DNA of 64,000 nucleotides from Sphingomonas sp. GTDB taxonomy: Bacteria; Pseudomonadota; Alphaproteobacteria; Sphingomonadales; Sphingomonadaceae. Position 1 is the first letter of the stretch. Every line of letters starts with the position of its first letter. Both the position numbers and the translations under genes were made by a program. The stretch spans positions 1-64,000 of the forward strand of contig NZ_JAGHZV010000018.1 in the NCBI RefSeq assembly GCF_017745215.1, in the 5' to 3' direction. Below are positions 8,652 to 17,074 of the stretch, piece by piece. The notes beneath the pieces are model-generated. The model ran no database searches and had not been told where the DNA came from. It saw only the letters and a program-made list of their open reading frames with translations.

Positions 8652-8972
8652 ATGCTGTGGGTGCTGAGGCTGCTGACGCTGGTGGTGGGTGTGGGCACCG
8701 GCTGGCGCTTGCTCGACGGCGTGGCGCACAGCCCGGTGCTCAAATGGCCCGAGGCTTTTGCCGCCGTCGCGCTGGTCGTCTCGGCGATGCTCCCCAGAGG
8801 GACCGCGAACGGCGCGCTGATCGCGTCGAATTCCTTTGCGTTGGGGGTCTTCTCGCTGGTGCTGTCGGGCTATCTCGTACCCGGCCGGCCGGTCGATCCG
8901 CTGCTGATCGCGGCGATGGCGCTCAACCTCGCGAGCGTGCTGCTGCTGATCTCCAGGGGTGGCGGGCACTGA
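8652..8972 (+). CDS. Small four-helix membrane protein of unknown function
   Basis: 106 residues, almost entirely hydrophobic, with about four membrane helices (VLRLLTLVVGVGTGWRLL; FAAVALVVSAML; FALGVFSLVLSGYLV; LLIAAMALNLASVLLLI). A GGGGGGACC Shine-Dalgarno lies upstream of the ATG. It begins 30 bases after tgt and may be read with it. No family was recognised. Confidence 0.7.
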   Translation: MLWVLRLLTLVVGVGTGWRLLDGVAHSPVLKWPEAFAAVALVVSAMLPRGTANGALIASNSFALGVFSLVLSGYLVPGRPVDPLLIAAMALNLASVLLLISRGGGH

Positions 8973-9092
8973 GGCTCGCCAACGAGAAAATTACGTTAAC
9001 CATCAACTGTTTCGCCGCGGGACGCGCCCGAATCGCGTGGCGAATCCTTAAGCTCGATCGGCTATAAGCCTGCCCCGGGAGCGAATGGGCAG

Positions 9093-10103
9093 ATGGTCTG
9101 GCGGCGGTTCACTCGGATGCAGGCGCGGGGCTTGCTGGCGGCAGCGATCGTCTCGCTGGTCGGCGCCGGCTTTTCCGCGCAGGCGCTCGGACCGCAGGCG
9201 AAGCGCGTCGCGGCGCCCGCGCCCGTGCCGCAGGGCTATGAAGCCGAGGAGCATTTCCCCGGCTCGGCCTATGACGATGTGATCGACGATGCCGAGGCGC
9301 CGAGCAGCGCTTCGGGGACGACCGGCACCGCCGAGCTGCCCGACCTGCCTGTGCCCGCCGACGCCGTGATCGACGCGAGCATCCAGCCCGCGCGGCCCTT
9401 TGCGCTCGCCGGCACCGCCACCGACCGCGCCCGCGCGCTCCAGTGCCTCACCGATGCGATCTATTACGAAGCCGCGCGCGAGCCCGACGACGGTCAGCGC
9501 GCGGTGGCGCAGGTGGTGCTCAACCGCGTCCGCCACCCGGCCTTCCCGCATACCGTCTGCGGCGTCGTCTTCCAGGGCTCCGAGCGGCGCGGCTGCCAGT
9601 TCAGCTTCGCCTGCGACGGCGCGATGGCCCGCGCGCCCGAGCGCCAGTACTGGGACCGCGCCGCGCGAGTCGCCGCCGCGGCGCTGGACGGCGGGGTGTT
9701 CGCGGCGGTCGGCACCGCGACGCACTATCACACCTACGCCGTCACCCCTTCGTGGAACCGCGCGCTGGTGATGACCGGCGCGTTCGGGGCGCATTTCTTC
9801 CATCGCTGGAAGGGCTATTGGGGCACGCTCGCGGCGTTCAGCAGCGCCTATCGCGGCGGCGAGCCGCTTCCGGGTCCGCACCCCAGCGCCGATCCCGCAC
9901 CGGTCGCTGCGCCTGCGGCCGTCGTCGCACGGACCCGGCCCGCGACGACCACCCGCGACACGATCCAGCCCGCCTATGCCGACAGCGGCGACCCGCTCCC
10001 CGGCTACGCTCCCGCCCCCGCGACCGCGCGCGCGCAGGCGCCGGTCACCGACGATTCGCAGATCCTCGATCGCTGGAAGGACAGCGGCAAGCCGATCCGC
10101 TGA
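9093..10103 (+). CDS. Cell wall hydrolase, SleB-like (Hydrolase_2) domain
   Basis: 336 residues: an N-terminal membrane or signal segment (GLLAAAIVSLVGAGFSAQAL), a proline-rich linker, then a SleB/CwlJ-type domain at about residues 110-245 starting CLTDAIYYEAAREPDDGQRA, which holds the catalytic Glu, and including VVLNRVRHP and THYHTY. The C-terminal 90 residues are a low-complexity proline/alanine tail. SleB-type enzymes are lytic transglycosylases; in Gram-negative bacteria they likely act in peptidoglycan turnover. An in-frame ATG at 9117 is an alternative start. A terminator follows the gene. Confidence 0.85.
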   Translation: MVWRRFTRMQARGLLAAAIVSLVGAGFSAQALGPQAKRVAAPAPVPQGYEAEEHFPGSAYDDVIDDAEAPSSASGTTGTAELPDLPVPADAVIDASIQPARPFALAGTATDRARALQCLTDAIYYEAAREPDDGQRAVAQVVLNRVRHPAFPHTVCGVVFQGSERRGCQFSFACDGAMARAPERQYWDRAARVAAAALDGGVFAAVGTATHYHTYAVTPSWNRALVMTGAFGAHFFHRWKGYWGTLAAFSSAYRGGEPLPGPHPSADPAPVAAPAAVVARTRPATTTRDTIQPAYADSGDPLPGYAPAPATARAQAPVTDDSQILDRWKDSGKPIR

Positions 10104-10142
10104 ACCGGGCATAACCCAACTCCGTCGCCGGCCCGGAAAAGC

Positions 10143-10172
10143 GAAGGGCCCCGCCTTGCGGCGGAGCCCTTC
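10143..10172. terminator. Bidirectional terminator hairpin
   Basis: GAAGGGCCCCGCC ttgc GGCGGAGCCCTTC is a 13-bp stem with one mismatch between the convergent SleB-like gene and the small exported-protein gene. The A/T-containing ends on both sides fit a terminator usable in both directions. Confidence 0.75.
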
Positions 10173-10193
10173 CTGGTCGGCGGCGGCGGCCGA

Positions 10194-10565
10194 TCAGCGG
10201 TGACGGCCGTGGCCGCGGGTGTCGCGGTCGCTCTTCTGGATGCGGATGCTGCGCTCGAGCGCGTCGAAGCGGCGGTCCAGGTCGGCGCGCTCGGCCATGG
10301 TCAGGCCGGGGCGCGACTGGCGATAGCGAGCCTCGAGCGCGGCGATCGCGCGGAACTGGCTGCGGAGGTTCGCCGCTTCGCTGCGCGTGAGCGCCCCAGA
10401 GCGGATGCCCTGGTTGATCTTGGCTTCGATCCGCGCCTGGCGCGCGTTGATGTTCTGCCACACGCCGCCCTGGAAGGCGGGGGCCGGCGAGAGCGGCGCG
10501 GCGGTCGCGGGAACCGCGGCGGCGACTGCGCTCAGGCTGGCGAGCAGGATTGCGATCTTCTTCAT
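10194..10565 (-). CDS. Small exported charged helical protein
   Basis: 123 residues. A signal peptide (MKKIAILLASLSAVAAAVPATAAP) is followed by a highly charged, helix-prone segment with many Arg, Glu and Gln (RQARIEAKINQGIRSG; LEARYRQSRPGLTMAERADLDRRF). The ATG at 10565 is preceded by GAGGAG. The mature part looks coiled-coil-like, comparable in style to small periplasmic helical proteins, but no family is claimed. Likely transcribed alone, ending at the hairpin 10143-10172. Confidence 0.75.
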   Translation of the reverse strand: MKKIAILLASLSAVAAAVPATAAPLSPAPAFQGGVWQNINARQARIEAKINQGIRSGALTRSEAANLRSQFRAIAALEARYRQSRPGLTMAERADLDRRFDALERSIRIQKSDRDTRGHGRHR

Positions 10566-10766
10566 GGTGTCTCTCCTCATTGAACGGGGCCGCCCCTCGC
10601 GGCCTGGGACCTGTATGGAACGCGCCTGTCGCGCGCTTGTCCCATGTGCGTGGCTTTTGTGTCGCAAGCTGTGTCAGCTGCGAAACGTTCGTTCAGCTTT
10701 GTTAACGGCGCCTGCCAAACCACGATCATCGCGGCGAAAACCGGGTTGGCGGCTAATCGAGCGAAG

Positions 10767-12422
10767 TCACGCCGGCTCGATCAGCCGCTCGGCCTGCGCG
10801 CGCGCCTCGTCGGTGATCGTCGCGCCGGAGAGCATACGCGCGATCTCCTCGCGCCGTTGGCCGGCGTCGAGCGGAGTCACGCCGGTGCGCGTGACGAAGC
10901 CGTCGTGGCTCTTGGCGATCAGCAGATGCTGCGAGCCGCGCGCCGCGACCTGGGGGCTGTGCGTCACCACCAGCAGCTGCGCGGTACCCGCCAGCCGCGC
11001 GAGCCGCTCGCCGATCGCGCTCGCCACGGCGCCGCCGACGCCGCGGTCGATCTCGTCGAAGATCAGCGTCTTCGCCCCGCCCTCCTCGGCGAGCGCGACC
11101 TTCATCGCGAGGATGAAGCGCGACAGCTCGCCGCCCGATGCGATCTTCATCAGCGGCGCGAACGGCGCGCCCGGATTGGTCGAGACCAGGAACTCGACGC
11201 GGTCGATCCCGCCCGCGCCCCATTGCGCTTCGGGCAGCTGCTCGACCACGGTGCGGAAGCGCGCCGCGTCGAGCTTCAGCGGCTTGAGCTCGGCCGCCAC
11301 CGCCAGGTCGAGCCGAGTCGCCGCTTCCACCCGCACCGCCGAGAGCGCCCGCGCCGCTTGCGTATAAGCGCGCCGCGTTTCCTCCACCGCCAGCTCGAGC
11401 CGCGCGACGCCCGCGCCGCCGTCCTCGATCCGCGCGAGCCTCGCCTCCAGCTCCTCCGCCAGCGCCGCCAGTTCGTCGGGCTGGACGCGGTGCTTGCGCG
11501 CCACGCCGCGCAGCTCGAACAGCCGGGTCTCGTCGGCCTCGAGCGCGGCGGGATCGAACGCCAGCGCCTCGGCCGCAGTGTCGACCTGCGCCTGCGCCTC
11601 GCCTGCCTCGGTGATCGCGCGGTCGAGCGCCGCGAGCGCTTCGCCCAGCGCTTCGTGATCGCCCGAGATGCGGTCGAGGATCCGCGCCGCCTGGCGCAGC
11701 TGCGCAAGCCCGCCGTCGGCGCCTTCGATCAGCTCGGCGACGGCCTGGAGCTCGCCCGAGATCTTCTCGCCGCGCTGCATGACCGCGCGCCGCTCGGCGA
11801 GCCGCTCCTCCTCGCCCGGCTCGGGCGCGAGGGTGCGCAGCTCGGCGACGGCGTGCTGGAGCCATTCGCGATCGCGCTCGGCGCTGTCCTGCTCGGCCCT
11901 GGCCGCGGCGAGCGCATCCTCGGCCTCGCGCCAGGTGCGATACACCCCCGCGACCGATTCGGCGTCGCTCCGCGCGAACGCGTCGAGCAAGGCGCGATGC
12001 CCGCGCGGGTTCAGTAGCCCGCGGTCGTCGTGCTGGCCGTGGATCTCGACGAGCTTGCCGCCCAGTTCGCGGAGGAGCGCCGCCGACGCCGGCTGGTCGT
12101 TGACGAAGGCGCGGCTGCCGCCATCGGCCTTGACGATGCGGCGGATGATCAGCGGCTCGCCGGGCTCGATCTCGATCCCGCTGTCGGCGACCGCCTCGGC
12201 GATGCCTGGCGGCGGATCGAAGGTGGCGGCGACGCTCGCCTGCGCCGCGCCCTGGCGGACGAGCGAGCTCTCGCCGCGCCCGCCGAGCGCGAGCCCGAGC
12301 GCGTCCAGCAGGATCGACTTGCCCGCCCCGGTCTCGCCGGTGAGCACGCCCAGGCCCGGCGCGAACTCGAGGTCGAGCGCCTCGATCAGCACCACGTCGC
12401 GGATGGAAAGCGCGGTCAGCAT
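10767..12422 (-). CDS. recN: DNA repair protein RecN
   Basis: A 551-residue SMC-like ATPase of recombinational double-strand-break repair. Walker A is GETGAGKSILLDAL near residue 35. A long coiled-coil arm spans about 160-370. The C-terminal head has the Walker B and D-loop region TLIFDEIDRGVGG, followed by VVTHSPQVAARG. This is the usual family length. It lies 73 bases downstream of bamD on the same strand, so the two probably share a transcript, a common order in alphaproteobacteria. No obvious SOS box was identified. Confidence 0.96.
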   Translation of the reverse strand: MLTALSIRDVVLIEALDLEFAPGLGVLTGETGAGKSILLDALGLALGGRGESSLVRQGAAQASVAATFDPPPGIAEAVADSGIEIEPGEPLIIRRIVKADGGSRAFVNDQPASAALLRELGGKLVEIHGQHDDRGLLNPRGHRALLDAFARSDAESVAGVYRTWREAEDALAAARAEQDSAERDREWLQHAVAELRTLAPEPGEEERLAERRAVMQRGEKISGELQAVAELIEGADGGLAQLRQAARILDRISGDHEALGEALAALDRAITEAGEAQAQVDTAAEALAFDPAALEADETRLFELRGVARKHRVQPDELAALAEELEARLARIEDGGAGVARLELAVEETRRAYTQAARALSAVRVEAATRLDLAVAAELKPLKLDAARFRTVVEQLPEAQWGAGGIDRVEFLVSTNPGAPFAPLMKIASGGELSRFILAMKVALAEEGGAKTLIFDEIDRGVGGAVASAIGERLARLAGTAQLLVVTHSPQVAARGSQHLLIAKSHDGFVTRTGVTPLDAGQRREEIARMLSGATITDEARAQAERLIEPA

Positions 12423-12495
12423 GCGCGCGCCGTTATTGCAGGAACGGAGGAAGAACGGAAGCGGGTGCCACAGCCCGCGTCCATTGCGCCTTCCT

Positions 12496-13299
12496 TCACT
12501 GCGCCTTGGGCACCGCCGCCAGCTTGTCCTGGTGCGCCTGCATCAGCTTGTACGCGCGCTGATACCAGTCCGAGCCCGGATAGTTGCTGCTTAGCACCGC
12601 CGCCGCCTTGTTGGCCTCCTCGGGCACGCCGAGCGCCAGATAGGTCTCGGTGAGCCGCATCAGCGCCTCGGGCGTGTGGGTGGTGGTCTGGTAGGTGTCG
12701 ATCACGTTGCGGAAGCGCACGGTGGCGGCGAGCCACTGGCCGCGGCGCTCGTAGAAGCGGCCGACTTCCATCTCCTTGCCCGCCAGATGGTCGCGCACCA
12801 GATCGATCTTCAGCCGCGCATCGGCGGCGTAACGGGTGTTGGGATAGCGGCGCGTCAGCTCGCCGAGCGAATCGAGCGCCTGCTGGGTGATCTTCTGGTC
12901 GCGCGTGACGTCCTGGATCTGCTCGTAATAGCTGATGCCGACGAGATAATAGGCATAGGGCGCGTCGCGGTTGCCCGGGTGCACCGCGAGGAAGCGCTGC
13001 GCCGACTGGATCGCGTTCGAATAGTCCTTCGCGAGGTAGTAGCTGAACGCGCCCATCAGCTGCGCGCGGCGCGCCCACACCGAATAGGGGTGCTGGCGCT
13101 CGACTTCGTCGAACAGCGCGGCGGCGAGCTTGTACTGCTTCTTGTCGAGCCGGTCCTTGGCGGCGAGATAGAGCGTGCCCACGTCGCGCGCGACATAGGG
13201 CAGGTCCGCCCGCGCGCTCTTGCGCGAGCAGCCGGCGAGGGGAAGCGCGACGACGGCGATTGCCACCAGCGCAAGCGAACGAAAGCGGTATGCACGCAT
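12496..13299 (-). CDS. bamD: Outer membrane assembly factor BamD
   Basis: A 267-residue lipoprotein of the BAM complex that inserts beta-barrel proteins into the outer membrane. The lipobox is LAGCSRKS after a hydrophobic signal (SLALVAIAVVALPLAGC). The mature protein carries five TPR-like helical pairs, with family stretches such as FDEVERQHPYSVWARRAQLM, YYLVGISYYEQI and RRYPNTRYAADAR. The C-terminus (LAAVPKAQ) is short. It is upstream of recN and divergent from manA across about 150 bases that must contain both promoters. Confidence 0.95.
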   Translation of the reverse strand: MRAYRFRSLALVAIAVVALPLAGCSRKSARADLPYVARDVGTLYLAAKDRLDKKQYKLAAALFDEVERQHPYSVWARRAQLMGAFSYYLAKDYSNAIQSAQRFLAVHPGNRDAPYAYYLVGISYYEQIQDVTRDQKITQQALDSLGELTRRYPNTRYAADARLKIDLVRDHLAGKEMEVGRFYERRGQWLAATVRFRNVIDTYQTTTHTPEALMRLTETYLALGVPEEANKAAAVLSSNYPGSDWYQRAYKLMQAHQDKLAAVPKAQ

Positions 13300-13446
13300 A
13301 GGTGCCTGTTCCTAACGAGTGAGCTCCCGGCCAACAACCGGAATCGCATTGCCGTTTGAGGGCGGATTCGAGGCGGTTTCGGGGCGGATCGCGCGACACG
13401 GCTTGTGCGTTGCGGTAGAAAGCAATCTCAAACCGGGAGTCGTCCG

Positions 13447-14271
13447 TTGACCGCTACGCTGCTCGCCACCCACCGCGTCGAGAAGCCCTGGGGCCGCCAC
13501 CATCTCTGGCCGGGCTTCGCCGATCCTTCGGCCGAGGGAGATCCGGTGGGCGAGATCTGGTTCCAGAGCCCCGGCAACAGCACGCCCGACCTGCTGATCA
13601 AATATCTCTTCACCAGCGAGAAGCTCTCGGTCCAGGTCCATCCCAACGACGAGCAGGCGCATGCCGCCGGGCTGCCGCGCGGCAAGGACGAATGCTGGGT
13701 GATCCTGGCGGCCGAGCCCGATTCGACGATCGCGCTGGGCACCAAGGCGCCGGTCGACCGCGAGACGCTGCGCGCCGCTGCGCTCGACGGCTCGATCGAG
13801 GCGCTGCTCGACTGGAAGCAGGTGAAGGCGGGCGACTTCTTCTATTCGGGCTCGGGCACGATCCACGCGATCGGCGCGGGGATCACGCTGGTCGAAGTCC
13901 AGCAGAACAGCGAGACCACCTACCGGCTCTACGACTATGGCCGGCCGCGCGAGCTGCATCTCGACGAAGGCGTCGCCGTCTCCGAGCCGGTGCCCTATAC
14001 ACCGCATCCGATGCCCGGCCCGGTCGAGCCGGGGCGGACGATCCTGGTCGAGGGCCCCAAGTTCGTGCTCGAGCGCTGGGGGGGCGGCCACCGCAAGGTC
14101 GCGCTTCCGCAAGGCGTCGAGGGCTGGCTGGTGCCGCTCGCCGGCGAAGGCGTGGCCGATGGCGTCGCCTTCCGCGCAGGCGAGTGCCTGACGCTCGAAG
14201 GCGAGGCCGAGCTCGAGGCGGCGGTGGGCAGCGACCTGCTGTTCGCCTATCCGGGCGCGCGGCGACTATGA
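13447..14271 (+). CDS. manA: Mannose-6-phosphate isomerase, class I type
   Basis: Interconverts mannose-6-phosphate and fructose-6-phosphate, supplying GDP-mannose for polysaccharides. The 274-residue product has the zinc-site stretch VQVHPNDEQAHA, the Glu of GKDECWVIL, and the His of SGTIHAIGAGI. The TTG at 13447 is chosen because GGGAG lies seven bases upstream and the protein then begins at the family motif HRVEKPWGRH. It is shorter than the 390-residue enterobacterial ManA, matching the small-domain form of many bacteria. It stands apart from the polysaccharide cluster. Confidence 0.88.
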   Translation: MTATLLATHRVEKPWGRHHLWPGFADPSAEGDPVGEIWFQSPGNSTPDLLIKYLFTSEKLSVQVHPNDEQAHAAGLPRGKDECWVILAAEPDSTIALGTKAPVDRETLRAAALDGSIEALLDWKQVKAGDFFYSGSGTIHAIGAGITLVEVQQNSETTYRLYDYGRPRELHLDEGVAVSEPVPYTPHPMPGPVEPGRTILVEGPKFVLERWGGGHRKVALPQGVEGWLVPLAGEGVADGVAFRAGECLTLEGEAELEAAVGSDLLFAYPGARRL

Positions 14272-14353
14272 ACCCGACATAACGACTCGTTCACGAAACC
14301 CTTGCCGCGGCGGGACGTTGGTTCGCCACTTCCCACAAGGACAGGAGAGAGTG

Positions 14354-14929
14354 ATGCGAACCCGCCTGCTTGCCGCTGCCATGACCGCCGCGGTCATGAT
14401 CCCGGCGCTGCCCGCGATGGCGCAGACGCCGCGTCAGGATTACAACCGCAACGTGCGCGATGCGCAGCGCGAGTGCGCGCGCGACCTGCGCAATGCCGAC
14501 AATGCCCGCGAATATCGCCGCGAGCAGCAGGACTGCCGCGACGACGTCCGCGACGCGCAGCGCCAGTACAATCGCGACCGTCGCGACTGGAATCGCGATC
14601 GCCGCGACTGGCGCAGCTATCGCTATTACGACTGGAACCGCGGCGCGAACGGCGGCGCCTATTACGCCGACGATTTCTATCGCGACGGCCGCTATTACAG
14701 CGAGCGCCGCCTGACCCGGAACGACCGCATCTATCGCGGGCGCGACGGCCGCTATTACTGCCGCCGCTCGGATGGGACGACCGGCCTGATCGTCGGCGGC
14801 GTCGCCGGCGGACTGTTCGGCAACGCATTGTCGAACGGTCGCAATGCGACGATCGGCACGCTGCTGGGCGCGGCGCTCGGCGCGTCGGTCGGCTCGGCGA
14901 TCGACCGCGGCAACGTCCGCTGCCGCTGA
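14354..14929 (+). CDS. Exported Arg/Asp/Tyr-rich protein with glycine zipper domain
   Basis: 191 residues. A signal peptide ends at ALPAMAQ. The middle is dominated by Arg, Asp, Tyr and Asn (RDWNRDRRDWRSYRYYDW), followed by a glycine zipper hairpin (GLIVGGVAGGLFGNAL, LLGAALGASVGSAID) of the 17-kDa surface antigen type. Such proteins are usually outer-membrane or periplasmic, but this one has no lipobox. GGAGAGAG lies before the chosen ATG. A strong terminator follows at 14953. Confidence 0.82.
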   Translation: MRTRLLAAAMTAAVMIPALPAMAQTPRQDYNRNVRDAQRECARDLRNADNAREYRREQQDCRDDVRDAQRQYNRDRRDWNRDRRDWRSYRYYDWNRGANGGAYYADDFYRDGRYYSERRLTRNDRIYRGRDGRYYCRRSDGTTGLIVGGVAGGLFGNALSNGRNATIGTLLGAALGASVGSAIDRGNVRCR

Positions 14930-14952
14930 GCCCTCAAGGGCTGTGGAGAGGG

Positions 14953-14982
14953 AAGGGCTCGGCGCTTGCGCCGGGCCCTTTT
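14953..14982 (+). terminator. Intrinsic terminator
   Basis: AAGGGCTCGGCGC ttgc-type loop GCGCCGGGCCCTT followed by TT. A long stem with one G-U pair, located just after the glycine zipper gene and before the end of the convergent small membrane protein gene. Confidence 0.8.
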
Positions 14983-14986
14983 CCTA

Positions 14987-15214
14987 TCAGATGAAGCCGC
15001 CGGTGAAGAACAGGCGCAGCCCGCTGATCAGGATCACCAGGAGGTTGAGGTTGCGGCCCGAGGTCTTGCCCGAGACGACGCCCAACGCCGCGCCGATGAT
15101 CGCGAGCGGCAGCGCGATCCAGTTGACCAGCGGCAGCAACGGAATCGGGAAGATGCCGATCAGCGCGATCAGGAAGGCAAGAGCGCCGACGAGGATCGAG
15201 AGGATGTTCACCAT
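14987..15214 (-). CDS. Small three-helix membrane protein
   Basis: 75 residues from the ATG at 15214, which has GGGGGC just upstream. Nearly all hydrophobic: ILSILVGALAFLIALIGIF, WIALPLAIIGAALGVVSG, LLVILISGLRLFF. The 164-residue track ORF extends upstream through non-coding sequence and is rejected. No family recognised. Confidence 0.65.
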   Translation of the reverse strand: MVNILSILVGALAFLIALIGIFPIPLLPLVNWIALPLAIIGAALGVVSGKTSGRNLNLLVILISGLRLFFTGGFI

Positions 15215-15338
15215 GCCCCCGATATGGCGCGCCGGGGGTGTGTTGGCAAGATAGAACGGCGGCGGCGGCGTACTTTGGCCGAACGCTATCTTAACCTTCC
15301 TCGGCGATGCTTGCCGCCACATGCGGGAGCGCCCTTCG

Positions 15339-16067
15339 ATGATCCGCCGGACCGGTTTCCTGTCTCTCCTCCTGCCGCTCGCGCTCGCTGCGTGCGGCGG
15401 AAGCGACGAGAGCGCCGATGCGACCAGCAACGCCAACGCCGTCGATCCGGCGCTGGCGAGCGCGCTCCAGGGCCAGATCATGGTCGATCCGCAGCTGTCG
15501 CAGCAGTCGAACGGCCAGGCGGTACGCCCGGCGAGCGGCGCCTATTCGGCCGGCGTTCCCTCGGACAATGCCGCCGGAACGTCGGCGGCGGCCAACGACG
15601 GCCCGCTGATGAAGACCCCCGCCCCCACCACGGCCGACAAGGGCTGCACTGCCTGCTCGGCGGCGCGCGAGAGCGCCACGCTCGGCGGGCTCGCGGCGCG
15701 CCAGGCGGACAAGCGCACCTCGGGCTGCGCGGCGAACCTCCAATATTCGGCCGGCTGGGCGCAGCGCCTGCCGCGCGACCTGCCGCTCCATCCCCAGGCG
15801 CGAGTGACCGAGGCGGCGGGCACCGAGACCGGTGAATGTGCGCTGCGCGTGGTGAGCTTCTCGCTCCCCGTCGGCATGCAGGGCACACTGGACTGGTATT
15901 ACACCAGGGCAGTGCGCGCCGGGTACACCGCCGAGCATCAGGTCGATGGCGACGAGCACATCCTCGGCGGCACGCGCGACCGCGACGGCGGGGCTTATGT
16001 GCTGTACCTCAGTTCGCGCGCCGACGGCGGGACCGACGTGGACCTGGTGGCGAACAACGGGATTTGA
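15339..16067 (+). CDS. Lipoprotein of unknown function
   Basis: 242 residues. The signal peptide has lipobox LAACGGSD. After a low-complexity Ala/Ser/Asn stretch the protein has several cysteines (KGCTACSAAR, SGCAANLQYS, GECALRV) and a C-terminal alpha/beta-like domain (GTLDWYYTRAVRAGYTAEHQ). The cysteines may form disulphides. GGGAG precedes the ATG at 15339. No family was recognised; a lipid anchor is the only supported feature. Confidence 0.7.
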   Translation: MIRRTGFLSLLLPLALAACGGSDESADATSNANAVDPALASALQGQIMVDPQLSQQSNGQAVRPASGAYSAGVPSDNAAGTSAAANDGPLMKTPAPTTADKGCTACSAARESATLGGLAARQADKRTSGCAANLQYSAGWAQRLPRDLPLHPQARVTEAAGTETGECALRVVSFSLPVGMQGTLDWYYTRAVRAGYTAEHQVDGDEHILGGTRDRDGGAYVLYLSSRADGGTDVDLVANNGI

Positions 16068-16077
16068 GGCTCCCATT

Positions 16078-16097
16078 CCCCTCCTGGAAGGGAGGGG
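16078..16097. terminator. Hairpin between convergent genes
   Basis: CCCCTCC tggaag GGAGGGG, a 7-bp G/C stem between the ends of the lipoprotein gene and the convergent GDT1-family gene. No T-run is seen. Confidence 0.4.
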
Positions 16098-16106
16098 AGT
16101 CGGACG

Positions 16107-16679
16107 TCACAACCATCCCGCCGTCTGCAGGACCAGCCACACGCCGATCACGATGAACAGCAGCGCCGCGAGGCCATGCACCAGCTTCATCGGGATCCGG
16201 TCGATCAGCATCTTCCCCGCCAGCACTGCGGGCACGTTCGCCAGCATCATCCCCAGCGTCGTTCCCGCGGTCACCGCGAGCGCGTCGTGGAAGCGCGCGC
16301 CCAGCGCGATCGTCGCGACCTGCGTCTTGTCGCCCATCTCAACGAGGAAGAAGGCCACCAAAGTCGTCACGAACGCGCCGAACCGCGCCGGCTTGGCCCC
16401 GCCGTCGTCGTCGAGCTTGTCGGGGATCAGCGTCCACAGCCCCATGGCGATGAACGACGCCGCGATGAGGTAGCGAAACCACGCGCCGTCGAGCAGCTTG
16501 CCAGCCTCGGCACCGATCAGCGCGGCGAGGAAATGGTTGACCAAGGTCGCGCAGAGGATGCCCAGGATGATCGGCACGGGCCGCTTGAAGCGCGTCGCGA
16601 GCACGATCGCGAGAAGCTGGGTCTTGTCGCCGATCTCGGCGAGCGCGACGATCGCGGTGGAGGTGAGCAATGCTTCCAC
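16107..16679 (-). CDS. GDT1/TMEM165 (UPF0016) family cation exporter, probably Mn2+
   Basis: 190 residues with six or seven membrane helices in two homologous halves. Each half has the family signature ExGD(K/R)(T/S): AEIGDKTQLLA in the first and VEMGDKTQVAT in the second. Members exchange Mn2+ or Ca2+ for protons. The GTG at 16679 is chosen because the protein then starts at the first conserved helix (EALLTSTAIVALAEIGDKTQ). A yybP-ykoY-like manganese riboswitch lies in the leader, strongly supporting manganese efflux. Confidence 0.9.
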   Translation of the reverse strand: MEALLTSTAIVALAEIGDKTQLLAIVLATRFKRPVPIILGILCATLVNHFLAALIGAEAGKLLDGAWFRYLIAASFIAMGLWTLIPDKLDDDGGAKPARFGAFVTTLVAFFLVEMGDKTQVATIALGARFHDALAVTAGTTLGMMLANVPAVLAGKMLIDRIPMKLVHGLAALLFIVIGVWLVLQTAGWL

Positions 16680-16716
16680 GAGAGGTTCCTTCGGGCCGGG
16701 CAGGCGATGGACGCAA

Positions 16717-16758
16717 CGGCATCTTGCCTCCCGCCCGGTGAACGGAGGCCCGATGCCG
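16717..16758 (-). promoter_or_regulatory. Expression-platform hairpin of the Mn riboswitch
   Basis: On the minus strand CGGCATC..GCCTCC..GGGAGGC..GATGCCG forms a nested 7 + 6/7 bp stem between the aptamer-like sequence and the GTG start. It is a candidate switching terminator or ribosome-sequestering helix; the mechanism is inferred. Confidence 0.55.
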
Positions 16759-16862
16759 ATGGTCTCACCCGGGCGGTTTCCCGCCCCTCCCGCGCCACGG
16801 CCTCTCGACCGAGCATGTTGACGCCGGGCCCCGCCGAAGCGGTGGCTACTCCCCAAGGGACA
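16750..16862 (-). ncRNA. yybP-ykoY (manganese) riboswitch-like leader
   Basis: Read on the minus strand, the leader contains the hallmark segments of this class in order: GGGGAGTAGCC, then a variable hairpin (CACCGCTTCGGCGG), then GTCAACATGCTCG, a second variable stem (GCGGGAGGGGCGGGAAACCGCCCG), and GTGAGACC. The downstream gene is a UPF0016-type exporter, one of the gene classes this riboswitch regulates. The class binds Mn2+ and turns expression on. Boundaries are approximate because the P1 stem was not folded computationally. Confidence 0.85.
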
Positions 16863-16922
16863 AGGCGCGGGTAGCAGCGGCTTGCGTCAACCGCAACCCT
16901 TCGGTCACATCGCGCTCCCCAA

Positions 16923-17006
16923 CCGTCATCCCGGCGAAAGCCGGGACCCAGGGTTACAAAGGACATCGCTCGCGGCCCTGGGTCCCGGCTTTCGCCGGGA
17001 TGACGG
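16923..17006 (+). repeat. Family B double-hairpin repeat, copy 1
   Basis: CCGTCATCCCGGCGAAAGCCGGGACCCAGGG and its inverted partner surround an asymmetric centre (TTACAAAGGACATCGCTCGCGG), here in forward orientation. Each arm folds alone: CCCGGC GAAA GCCGGG. It lies between the divergent GDT1-family gene and crcB. Confidence 0.95.
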
Positions 17007-17074
17007 CAAGGAGCGAGCGCTCGCCTCCCTCGGGATGATTTGAACCCCCGGCCATTCCGCGCTACCGGCGGCGG

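Noticed and set aside
8980-9010. CtrA box at TTACGTTAACCATCAAC
   Set aside because: Only one TTAA half-site is clear; the second half-site with seven-base spacing is missing.
17007-17074. Fluoride riboswitch upstream of crcB
   Set aside because: Looked for the crcB motif in the leader; only the family B repeat and about 70 plain bases are present.
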